DNA of 64,000 bases from Hyperoplus lanceolatus (lineage: Eukaryota > Chordata > Actinopteri > Uranoscopiformes > Ammodytidae): assembly GCA_026929865.2 (NCBI GenBank), contig CM049395.1:34812501-34876500 (forward strand), read 5' to 3'. Made by a program: the position numbers and the translations under genes. The first letter of the stretch is position 1, and each line of letters starts with the position of its first letter. The notes beneath the pieces are model-generated. The model saw nothing but the letters and a program-made list of their open reading frames with translations, did not search any database and was not told the DNA's origin. Positions 11,801 through 35,978 of the stretch are shown here, one piece after another.

Positions 11801-14800
11801 ACGTACTTATGGATATTATAATTACTTTCTACAAAATCTGCTAGGAAATAAAACCCAAAATTCTACACACTGCAGGTTTAAGTGCCATGAGTGACAGAAA
11901 CTCCTGATACAAAACGTCAATTCTTAAGGGTCAAATATCTCAAATAACAGGTCTTTACAGGGCAATCTGTTGAGTGTCTATTAGAGTGTGTATGAGGTTG
12001 TAAATAAGGGAATAAATGAGGTTAGGGTATCGGTTAAGTTAGGGTTAAAGCAGGCAAGATTATAATATTATTCCTCGTGGGCACCTTTTATATGATACTA
12101 TTTAGGTGCAAATATTGCTTCTTGTTCAGCTCAGTGATAGCAGCATTGAGCTGGAAAAGATGGGGCGATACAATTCAAATCTACTGCATGCGTTTATGAG
12201 AGGGATCCATGTGGTATTTAAGCAAACTGTAATAAATATGGTTATAAAACTGTTGACATTAAAGGTTTCCCTCTATATTTGCAGTGCTGTAGAAGCAGCC
12301 GTGGTGGGCCCCCCTGAACTGTACAGAGTAGGGTTCAAGGCGGTCGGCCCCCTGGCTATGATGAGCATGGCTTGGGTCCGCTCTGAAAACAACCTGACCC
12401 GTCTGCTGCCCATCTGCTTTGCTATCAATACCAAGAGGTAGGTTGTTCTGTGAGCTTAATGCTGCCAGACACGGTAGTCGATGATGTACTAAGCTGATCT
12501 GAGTAACATATAGTTTGATTTGAGGCAAAAAAAAAATAATATTTGAAAGGGAGCAGAAAAGCTCATACAGTTAATAATGGCAGTATACAAAATAACAAGC
12601 TTAAAAAGATACAATATTGACAAACACTTGATAATTCGGATTACGTTTCCAAAAAATAGTTTCATACAAACTTATAGATAAACCAAAAGTGTTTACATAC
12701 TTAAATAGTTAGATAACTCTGTATTTTCACCTTTACTTATTACACAGTCTTGTGCACATAAAACGACAAATAAAATTTACACATAATGCACAATAACGTA
12801 ACTCCAGAAAGTCCAGGTTGTCTGCGTTTTAGGACACGTACCACTTATCTTAAACACCCATGGTTATGTTCGGACATAAACCTCCTAATTCTCCTTCCTG
12901 TATATGTACTGTATAACTATCCAAAACATGCAGTTTTTGTTTGTGCAAGATAGTGTAATTATAACTTCCAGTCCACCGTCTAATGGTTGAAAAGAGTATA
13001 TATAGGCCATGACGTGCTGACTGATTTTGCCCTTCTTGTCTTTCCAGTTTGCAGTCGGAGACCAGGTGCGTGTGGCTGTACCAAAGTAAGACCTTAAGAC
13101 TGAAGAATGCTAGTTATGCTACATACTGGATGTAGTCTAGAGTACACAACGCATGACCTCATATTTTCAGAAGCTGTTGACTGTTAACTATTGCCAATTG
13201 AAATATGCCTCTTTATTTTACCTTTACAGGGGAAATGAGGACGCTACCAGCTGGAACAGGTTAGAGTAAATGATGAAATTGTTATAAATAAATGTTCATA
13301 TTTCTGAGTGACTTACTGTATGTCTGTGTGTGAGCATGTGTCACTAATCTAAGAATGTTGCTGCTGTCTGCCTGCAGAGCTGAAGTGTGAGAACACAGAG
13401 ATGACCCTGATACTCCCTATCAGCACTCTGACTGCGATCAACCTGGATGAACTGCAGCTCAACAGCCCCACCTGTCCCGTCTTCTACAACAGTACACACC
13501 TGACTGCTACCATCTCCCTGAGTGGCTGCGGCACCAAGACTGTGGTAACATACACATCCATCAATTCTTGTCTTCCTCTCTTTATTTCTCTCTCTATGCT
13601 CTGTCTTTATTAAATTTCTTTGTAAGACTTCAGAATCAGACATATTTCATTGAGCCGAGGGGGGATATAGGGTTTCCTTACAGTTGCTTCAATTTAGAAT
13701 AGAAATAGAAAAGAAAGTGTGGAGTGTAAAATAACGATGTAGGCTATGCCACAATACATAGTGTAACAATGAAAATCTAACAATAGTAATATAAGAATAA
13801 AAATTAATAAATATGCACATACTCATATAGCCTACACAATGCAGGCTTTCAGGCAGAAGAGAAAGGGGGATTTAATTATTGCATGTTTTGTTTTGTACGC
13901 AGCCCCTTTGTTAAAACATTCCTGCAACTGCAGAGGTTAAGAATGTTTTAACAAAAACATTAGCCTGGAAATCCAAACCCTGTGCAGCAAATTTAATTTG
14001 CCAGCGCCTAGTGGCAGGTCTGGGAATGCCAGGCTACAAAAACATACTCTTTTTCACAAATTACACATTGAGTAGCCTACAGGTGCAGGTGCAACGGAGC
14101 ATACTTCTGACCCGTTCTGACCACACCAAACATTCCAACAGAACAGTCTAGAAAAACTTTTAAGAAAAAAGGGCGGTAAACACTGCTATTCAGTCTATAG
14201 TTAAGATACTTCTTAACCCCTTCAGACCCTGCGTCCATTGGAATGGACATGACACATTTCTTTCTCTAAACCAATAAATACTCTGTAATTGGATAATGTC
14301 AGCACTGCTGGTTACTGATTGGATCCTGATTATCCAATCAAAATCATGTAATGACTTTGAGCATGCTCTGAGAGAGTGACAGACATCTGACAAGACAAGT
14401 ATGGCTGAGCCGATCCAGAGAGGGAAGAGTAACTGCCCATTTTCAATCTAAAATCTACATTTATGTTCATGCTAGCCAAACAAATGTGCTCTTAGTGTAA
14501 TTTTAACTATTACAAGTGATAATATTTGAAGTTATTTTGAACATATGTCACGTAGGCTAATTAATTTGTAGGATTTTTTCAAAGTCCGATGTCCATTGCA
14601 ATGGACATCAGGAGTCGGGCGAATAACCTTGTTAAAGGTTCATTAGCCTACTATAAAAAGCATGGCTATGTGTTGGAAGTTCCATGATCGTTTTACTGAA
14701 GGCAAAACTGATGTCTTTTTATGTCATTTTTATCTACAATCCTACATATATTGTCTTCATGTGCATGTTCAGATTGCGTCATAGCATTTCCCTCTCTTCT

Positions 14801-17800
14801 AGTAGGCACTGGGCTTTCCTGGTGATGACCCCACTGCTGTTCCCTACCCTCGCTGTGATACACCTATCAAGTTGTGCATGTTCAAAAACTTACACAGACT
14901 CAAAAACATCCAGTTCTAGATGTTTAGGCCATACCTGAGGACATAAATGCCTTTTATTTTTAATGTTTTTTATGGCATTTTACGTGCATCGTGTCCTGGC
15001 GTCCATTGTAATGGACATGAAAAAAAACTCATAAAAACATGAGTTTGAAAAAAAAAATATCCACTCTGTTTTTATGTTGAAGAGTAGTCTGAATCAGCTA
15101 AAAAAAATATTTGCCTAGCAGAAAAAATGCGGGTCTGAAGGGGTTAAATTGAAATATATGCTACTTTGTCTTGACAATGCATTAAGCTGAATATTGACAA
15201 TACATCCTCTTCCTCACCCTCTCTTTCTTTCGAGCAGCATTCTGGTTCAGAGCTGGTTTACACCAACACCTTGAAGAGTGTGCGTCCCTATGCCATGGTC
15301 AGCCGCCAGCCCTCCTTCGTTCTGCCGCTGGCCTGCCGTATCCCTGCGGTCCAGGCCAAGGGCCCACAGTACAAGATTGGCATGCCCACGGAGAAGGAGA
15401 CCTTTGGAGAAGTTAGCTTTAGTATCGAGTTTTACCTCCCGGGAGAGGGGCCCCTGTCAAGATTCACCAAAGTCGCCACGCTTCGCTCCCTGCGCCTCCC
15501 ACCGCTGAGCAACCCCAGACTGCGTCGAGAAGCAGAATCCCCATCGGCCAGAAACGGCACGTCCGACAACAACTACACCACCTCTTCCAATAACAACGCC
15601 ACTTCTACAAATAGGCCTAACACCGACTCTACTGGTATCAGCAGTGACACCAGCTCTGCTCCTTCCAGCGCTAACAGCCCTGCTTCTACCATCTCTACTT
15701 CTGCTGCTACGACCACCACCACCTCGGCCGTCGGCTCCAGGATTAACCTGATAGACCTCCACGTCTTCTCCAACTGCAGCCTCGATAGAGCCGAGATGAT
15801 TGTGAGCAGTTGTATCGAGTCAGAGACCGAGGACTTTGCAGTATCCTACCCCATTCTGGACCAAGGGTCAGTGACAATCCACTTAAAAAAAGAAAAGATA
15901 AATCCACAAATAATCATAACAAAGCACAAATATACAAACAAACAAAACATACATGCATAAAAACATCATACTGCAGGAAATAAAATATCTATGAAGAGTC
16001 AATTAATCTTTACTCATGAAATCAAAGAGAATCACAACTTTCCTATACAGTAGCCATGGATCCCCATTTGTTTATATCAAATGTGTTAGATTTACCTTTC
16101 AAAATGATTCCTTCCTGTAAATAGCCTAATGTCCAAAATAAGAAATAAATGAAATCGAAATGAATGACTTTGAATTGTTATAACATTTAAAAGATAATCC
16201 AATCAGAAGAGTATTAAGCAATGCACTGTGATCCTGAAAGCCCAACGTGATATTACATTAAAAGGCAATCCACTTGTTTCCTGTATTAGTATGACTCTGC
16301 TTTGGCCACAGGAGTCGCGTCTGACAGCATGAGGGTTCTTATACTGTTTTTCCCTTTCAGGTGTACGACTTCCGAAAGCACATTAGAGGTGATCACATCA
16401 CAAACAAATACCAAGGTTTACCGCCTTGATTTGTCCAGCGTGGAGACCCAAGGATCAACGGTCGGTGCAAAAACACATATAATACATTGGTGCAGTTCTC
16501 TTCTTTTGGCTATTGTTTTAAAATCTTTCTACACAAGACTAAGGAGAAAATTTATTTGACATACAGTATACTTCAAATGTGTATTAAACAGTATTCATTT
16601 TCCTCTGATGATAATAAATGACCTGGCCATCAGCAAAAATAATACAATTTTTATAGAGTTATTATTAATGCGTTTGCACGGGTACGATCCCTCATCCTGT
16701 GTTTATGGCTTCAAGAATCACCATAAACTGAAAGTTCCACTTCAGTTGAGGAACTCTATATGGGATGTTGTAGAGATTTAGCCCCCAAAATGCCATCTGG
16801 AACAACTGGGACAGATGTCTCTAATTCGACTTTTTATGTCCATGTTTGACAGAGGATGATTTTTACTGACTCTGGCGATCCCCTGACTTTTGACAGCATG
16901 AGGTTGACATTTGTAGTTTTAAGTGAAATGTCTCAGTAACTATTGGACCAATTGCCTTCCAATTTGATACTCACAAATGTTCGCCAAGTTATGAGTTTTA
17001 ATAACTTTGTTGATGTTCTTCTAGTACTATCATAAGATCCAAATATCAAACTAATGACAGTCCCAGCAGCCTCAATTGTACTTTTAGTTTTTTTCTTGAA
17101 TAAGTTAATGCTAGCGTGCTCAAATATGCTTAAATTAGATGGCAACCAAGGTTAACATTATCAGCATGTTAGCTCTAAGCACTGCTGTGCCTATGTGCAG
17201 CCTGGTACAGCCACGCAATGCTTTGCTAAAGAAAATTTGGCTTGATTTCCATTGGTTCAATTGCCATTTTCCAGCAGTGCCGACTGCAAATGTTTTGTTA
17301 CAGATTTATGTCAACCATTCATCTACAGTATGTCTGATGATCAGTTGAAGTTATGTTGTAAAGTTATGAAACGTATTTCAGCGATCCCTCCACACTGCTA
17401 ACTTGTATGTATTTGTTGTGTGTTTTGCAGATGTATGTCCGTTGCGTAGTCAATTTATGCATTGCCACCATGCCCTCGGATCAGTGCCCTGACCTGTGCT
17501 CACGCTCGTTCAGTGAAAGAGCTCTGGTTGGCAGTGTGTACACCAGCGCCTACACCATCACCTCGAAAGCTGTAAGCCTCGTGGTCACCACTCCTGCACC
17601 CGTCACGAAAGCCGTCACCATTCCTGTCACCACTGCTGCTGCAACAACAACAACTACTACTGCTGCAACAACTACTACTGCTGCAGCTACTACTACTGTT
17701 GCTACTACGGCACAGGCCACTACCACCTCACATGGTAAAATGATATCTTCTAAACAAGCCTACGTCTCTTTGTTGTTTCATTTGTGAGAATGTATGGAAT

Positions 17801-18458
17801 GAATGAATGATAATAAAAAATTTGAATAGCACATTTCATACAATAAATACTACTCAAAGTGCTTTACGATGATTCAATGACATGCATTACAAGCTTCACA
17901 TCAAAATAGCTTTGTAAACTAGTAAAAGGACTTTAACATCAATTCTGGAGGAAACAGGGAGCCAGTGTAGAGCGTAATTTAAGTTTGTTAAGTGGGTTAT
18001 GTTTGTAACCTTTTGTGTCTTTAAAATTTTTCTAGTGAAGGTCGTTTTATCTTAGAGGAAATGCAAAGTGCTGGTTCATGTTTAGCTCTTCGATATAGTT
18101 CAGCTGCTTAGCCAGCCAGAGGCACAAACAAATTAAGAAAAATAAATTGCTGCAGGCCAGCAGTGGCCCCAATTAAAAATGTCTATCAAGGTCTGCTTTT
18201 ATTATTTACGTCATTTATTATACAGATTCGTATGAGCTATTTCATTTTTCCATAATTTAAATATTGTTTCAAGTGACATTATCAATTCTTAATGTCTTCA
18301 AATTTAAAATGTACTGTACACACAGTAACTGTGTATGCTGCTGCACTCTGTAACCTCTCCTCTCTTCTCTTGCAGCTCCAGAAAAGGCCCCAGCTATGGC
18401 ATTTGGAATGATTTTAACAACTATCTGCATATTTATTCAAAACGTCTTCCTTCACTGA
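6515..18458 (+). CDS. uncharacterised secreted ZP-domain protein, 14 coding exons, 784 aa
   Basis: Exons: 6515-6646, 7944-8134, 8427-8531, 8895-9033, 10695-10845, 11242-11374, 12285-12437, 13048-13085, 13230-13259, 13378-13544, 15238-15866, 16361-16460, 17431-17734, 18376-18458. All junctions are GT-AG and in frame. The N-terminus is a hydrophobic signal peptide (MVYTLRLSLLLQGLTLCVLG). Residues about 25-340 form a Cys-containing region I cannot name, with WCVRQW, KVRCRF and ECVNC. A ZP module follows: ZP-N from about 358 (LKCENTEMTLILP) and ZP-C from about 580 (LHVFSNCSLDRA, ILDQGC, YVRCVVNLC, QCPDLC). A Thr/Ser/Asn-rich segment (about 512-578) separates the halves and a Thr-rich stalk (about 707-757) follows. 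The C-terminus is hydrophobic, suggesting a GPI signal or short membrane anchor. ZP modules polymerise into extracellular matrices; a specific function cannot be assigned. Confidence 0.85.
6985..7163. mobile_element. family A MITE fragment in ZP-gene intron 1
   Basis: Right-hand part of family A: ACAGAGCCTAGGCTGTAT, then GAAAATATTCACTGATTTT and AGCATTCTCCAGAATCGCT, ending next to TTAA at 7164-7167. The left terminus is not recognisable. Confidence 0.6.
8784..8874. repeat. (GT)45 microsatellite close to a splice acceptor
   Basis: About 91 bases of uninterrupted GT, ending about 20 bases before the acceptor of ZP-gene exon 4 (GGTTCAG|G at 8894/8895). Confidence 0.97.
9200..9460. mobile_element. 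family A MITE, degenerate copy
   Basis: Contains the family's internal words CAGCCTAGGCTCTGTAAACT, AAAAGGGGCCCACCAT and ATTCACTGATTTTGAC and ends with TTCTCCAAAATTGCTGACT. The TTAA flank is mutated. Lies in a ZP-gene intron. Confidence 0.6.
9461..10694. other. ZP-gene intron 4, remainder
   Basis: Long AT-rich intron with no coding exon, RNA gene or repeat that I can name. Confidence 0.5.
10943..10989. mobile_element. family A MITE, solo right end
   Basis: TTGTCAAAATCC followed by AGCATTCTCCAGAATCGCT and TCCACC, abutting TTAA at 10990-10993. Only about 45 bases remain. Confidence 0.55.
11507..11877. mobile_element. TTAA-type MITE, family C (371 bp)
   Basis: TTAA at 11503-11506 and 11878-11881. 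The termini are AGGTGCAGTGTGTA and, inverted, ACCTGCAGTGTGTA. It contains an A-rich tract at about 11755-11775 and has no coding capacity. Lies in a ZP-gene intron. Confidence 0.8.
13961..14036. mobile_element. 76-bp TAGCCTGG MITE with 9-bp target duplication
   Basis: Ends TAGCCTGG and CCAGGCTA, flanked by identical CAAAAACAT at 13952-13960 and 14037-14045. Same terminal sequence as the element at 55097-55202. Confidence 0.85.
14217..15143. mobile_element. piggyBac-like non-autonomous element, 927 bp
   Basis: Bounded by TTAA at 14213-14216 and 15144-15147 with 13-bp inverted termini CCCCTTCAGACCC. It carries three copies of a palindrome of the form GTCCATTGNAATGGAC, at about 14232, 14591 and 15001. 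CCC-type ends plus TTAA duplication are typical of piggyBac. No transposase remains. It occupies most of the intron before the largest ZP-gene exon. Confidence 0.8.
16592..16745. mobile_element. family B MITE fragment in a ZP-gene intron
   Basis: Shares CCTCTGATGATNATAAATGAC, ATGCGTTTG..GGGTACG and AAACTGAAAGTTCC with the complete copy at 5775-5994. Both ends are eroded. Confidence 0.6.
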
Positions 18459-18633
18459 ATAGCTACACTGCTGGACAACGATCTGTCAGAAAAGGAAGCA
18501 CATTTGCCTGTTTGGACATTTGAAAATGGGAAGACACACAAAATGCCACTGCATGTCTTAAGCATGCTTTTAGTATGTACAAAAAAACTATTTTCTAAGC
18601 GTATTAGTTTGTTATGATGTTAAAAACACTTAA

Positions 18634-18713
18634 AGGTGCTACGAGGAACTTTTAAATATTTCTGAAACAGTCTCATTTTTCCTAACACAAACTTAAAGTT
18701 CCTCTGAGCACCT
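18634..18713. mobile_element. family B MITE, 80-bp internal-deletion form
   Basis: TTAA at 18630-18633 and 18714-18717. Termini AGGTGCTACGAGGAACTTTT and GTTCCTCTGAGCACC are retained but almost all of the interior seen in the 220-bp copy is gone. Confidence 0.8.
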
Positions 18714-19482
18714 TTAATTCCATGTATATAGATCTGGCCATTTGACTACTATTGTTTATAGTAGAGAGTAGGTTGCCCTTCAGAGAAAAAGTGTTTTCAT
18801 CTTTGTCCGATGCAAATAAAAGTGAGTGAGCACATACATTACTACTAAAAAAATAAATGACTGTAGGTTTTGCTACATTGGTCACATTGAACGATCCTGA
18901 CTTATTTATCTCAGAGTAGTGGTATGACGCTTAATGATGTCGCAGTAACGAAATTCCACAATTGAAAAATGTTACAAAAATTATATATTGCATGTTATTT
19001 TTATTATATTAATGATTAAAAATATATTATTTATATTCATTTACGACTTTGCAGTGCTTATTCTTTCCTTCTTATCTTTGTTTGATGTACGTATATGAAA
19101 AAATTTAACAAAGCAAATTCCTTGCAGGCCTATGTGAAAACTTTCTTGGTGACACCTGATGATCTGAAATGCCGTCCATGTAACTGCAATATCCCTGTTT
19201 CGAGTCTATAGACTTTGAATGTTATTATTTCTTTATTATTAAGTGTTATAATAATATGTATAATTTTTTTAAATTCATTACCTATACCGCTGATCCTTTT
19301 TGGAGGGTTGCGGCAGCTGATATTTGAAAAGAGTCCCAAACTTCATAATTTTGCACAATATTGAGTGGTTTACTAGTATAGGCGTCAACTTCAATTTATT
19401 AGAGTACATTTTTGGGCATACTTATGCAGCATTTTGTCTGCAAACTATTAAAAAGCCTAAATATGGGTGGTAGAGGAAAATG

Positions 19483-19650
19483 GGGCCGACTAGTAATCAC
19501 GAGGTCGCTGGTTCGATCCCAGGCACCGGACAGGAGTGTGTTATTTGTAAAACTAGTGGTGGTTGGTATTACATAATCAATGGTGCCCACCATCTCTACC
19601 ACTGTGTCCTTGAGCAAGGCACTTAACTCCAAAACTGCTACAGGGGTGCC
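19483..19650 (+). mobile_element. tRNA-headed SINE fragment
   Basis: A B-box-like GGTTCGATCCC lies near 19511, and downstream is CCTTGAGCAAGGCACTTAAC, a word typical of the central domain of a widespread fish SINE class. The tRNA A box is degraded. Confidence 0.65.
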
Positions 19651-20600
19651 TTTACTTAACTTGACTAATTAAATCCAGCCAAATGGCTAACCAATCTGTA
19701 TATTAATAGATGTTCAAAACTTATGACCATGTTACAAAGAAACAGCACCATTCTCTAAAGTAGAGATCCCATTTATTATTTTCCCCAACAAATCATTAAG
19801 ATGGCAGGTTTGAGTGATGTGCACACATCTTTAAATGTAAAAATATATTTTTCTAAAATAAATGTGTTGGAATATCATTAATACATTATTAAAGACTTTG
19901 TTGTATTCTTTTTTCTTATCAGGAAATGTTTTAGTACATAGAATGTGATGTAATGTTGCATGAAGAAGGGCAGTATATAGAGTATATTAGCATTTTTTAA
20001 CATAATACATTATATTTTCACCTTACTTTGTCATTGACACTATGCGCATAATGCAGATAGCACTAATTCTGCAAATTTTCTGTGTGATGGAATTAGTTTG
20101 CCCTTTTCACCTGTAATCATAGCCTATGTTGTTGAAATACTGTTTTGTTTTTATATCTCTATTATGTTGTCAGGCACTACCTCTGCCCTTTTTTAATGAA
20201 GCACATCTAAAGGATGAGTAATTAGGCCTATAGCCAAGGGATTAGATTATTATTTTACTATTAAATTCAGATTGACATGTTGCAACCATGTATAAAAACA
20301 TCTATGTAATATAAAAACAAGTATGTGTAGATACCTTGCAAATTACACATGTAGGCTACAGAAGGTACATTGAAGTGGATGTGAACATCTGTACATCTGA
20401 ATGTGTCAATCAATTATTTCAGTTAAATCTATCATAACAAACGACTAACATTGAAGCTGTGGTGCCGACAGCGTGAAGATAACCCTGTATTCGGCATGGC
20501 CATAATCAAACCAGACGCCTTTAACCAAAGATACTGGCTCTATGCCTTCAGTGCATTTGTTTTCATTCTGCAGAGCCGACCAATCCCAGTTTGGACTGGG

Positions 20601-22588
20601 AGGAGACTGGTCCGCCTTCATGTTAGACACGCCTCTGGTTGAGGGAACACCGCTTCATACATACACTGTTGTTAGCGACGTAGCCTTTACGGCCAACCTC
20701 ATTTTTTGACATTTCCACCTGCGACCACCTCTCAAAACTTCACTTTTCCGTCGGGACCGGGTGAATGCACTTGTAGCGGTTCGCCCTACTCTGGTGTGCC
20801 AAATAGTTGCTGGTGGCAATCCTGCGAGGTAAGTTAAAGTAATGTTAGCCCGTTAGCCTGTACTGATGGGGGGTTGGTTGTTGTGCTAACGTAGCATTTA
20901 GCTAGCTGCTATATAACCTTGCCGATCCGACCAGATGGCGATCAAACTCGGGTTGCCTTCCTGCGATGGCCTTACATGTTGCCGTTTGTTCGTCTTCCAA
21001 CAAAATAACATGGTATTTTCGTCGCGGCTACATAAGCTTGCAGCCCCAATAAGTTAAGCGAAGCTAATCTAAGCTAACAGCGGCGACCATGAATTAGCTG
21101 ACATGCTAACGCTGACAACATGCAATTTTGTGTTTTTTTTTTTTTTTGGCACATTAAACTATACAGTCTGTGTCTGTGTTGTTCACATGGGATGAGCAGT
21201 TTGTGTGACATCTGTTCTATATTTTTTGTCTCGCTTCACTCGATGTTAATGTGGCGTTAACGTTGTGGAGAGGCTAGTGTTAGCTTTCCGGCTAGCTAGC
21301 GTTCTTCCTGACCTAACCAGCTAGCATGGCCGGAATAAATGACCCGACTATCTAACTTTATTTGATTACATTGGTGTAGATGTTGCCCGTTCGTGACAAA
21401 CTAGGCGATAGGCTGTAATATCGCGTTGTGAGTTGCAGTGAAAGCATTGCATGTTTCTTTTCGACAGCTAACAGCAAAGGGTAACGTCAGTTAGCCAGCA
21501 CGTTCGGCTCATCTGGATTTTTTTTTAAACATTTTTTTTTTAAGTAAGCGGAGTCCCGTTTCATTAAGGAAAACCAGATAAACCGACACCCGTGAAGTGT
21601 TTTTGCAGAATAGCCGTTTCAATCTGCAGATGTTAAAATGCTCGCTGTTTTTTGCTTGCCACATAACTTCGAGGTGAAGCCAACGTCAGCCATCAGGACG
21701 AGCGAAAGCGGTCATCTCACCGACAGACGCGTTTTAAGCTCCGTGTTTGGCGGAGAGGGGGAGGGGATGAGGCAGACAGAGACAGCGCCTACATGCCTGT
21801 AAAAGGTTCTCTGTCGGCTAAATGTTAGCTTTTGTGGTAGCGTCAAAGGCAACCAATATCAGCCGTCTTTAATTCGCGTTTCGATTTGTAGTATTTTAAG
21901 CTGGCTATATGCGACCTCGGCGACTAAAGACCGTGCGCTCAGCCCACCGTGTTTTCCGAAACTGGTGGTGCAGCGAGCACAATGTCTCCTGCCTTTCCGC
22001 TGACCAACTGCAATGACGTTTCCAAGGGAGCGTCAATAAATTACTTTTCCCCATGTACGCGTACGGGAATGCAGAAGGCCACATAGACGGAGGCTTAACG
22101 CAGGTCCTTAACCCCTTTATGAACAGTATGAATGACAGCTGACTCGTTCAGGATTTTTTTCCGCTTTTTCATAGAAACAAATTCATTTTTTTTTAAACAT
22201 TATTTTTTTAAGTAGTTTTTCTACAAAGATATAAGATAGACCTTTATTCATCCTAAATGAATTCATTTTGCCAGGTTGCTCCAAGATTAAAGAAACATAT
22301 ACGAAAAATACCAATAAGTGAAATATAAAAAATACAAAGTTTAAAGTAAATTTCCTTCTTTCAAGTTTCCTCATTTAAAGAATACTTGTTATTTCATTAC
22401 TCTAAAAACTGATCTCTTTGTATTTATATTACGTTTTAAAATAACTACTTTCATTCCCCAATTATTTATCTCGCTCTCTTACTGTAAACTAAATAACAGT
22501 AGACTGCACACTCTTGAACGGGGATTGTTCACATACTGGTTTAAATTCAACAGGCTGTTTACTGTCTATCTGTCTTTGTACACTTCAG
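20601..22588 (+). promoter_or_regulatory. sin3a: sin3a promoter, CpG-rich non-coding exon 1 and intron 1
   Basis: From about 20640 the sequence becomes CpG-rich and unlike its AT-rich surroundings. A splice donor (TGCGAG|GTAAGT) ends a probable 5' UTR exon at 20828, and the coding exon's acceptor (CACTTCAG) ends at 22588. CpG richness continues to about 22100, as expected for a broadly expressed gene with a CpG-island promoter. The transcription start is inferred only. Confidence 0.65.
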
Positions 22589-22610
22589 CCCCTTTGAGTA
22601 TGCGTATACA

Positions 22611-35978
<13,368 letters not shown>

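Larger units (their letters stand above)
18459..20600. other. ZP-gene 3' flank and intergenic DNA
   Basis: After the ZP stop the sequence is AT-rich and non-coding. It holds the 80-bp family B element at 18634-18713 and the SINE fragment at about 19483-19650. The rest shows no recognised gene. Confidence 0.55.
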
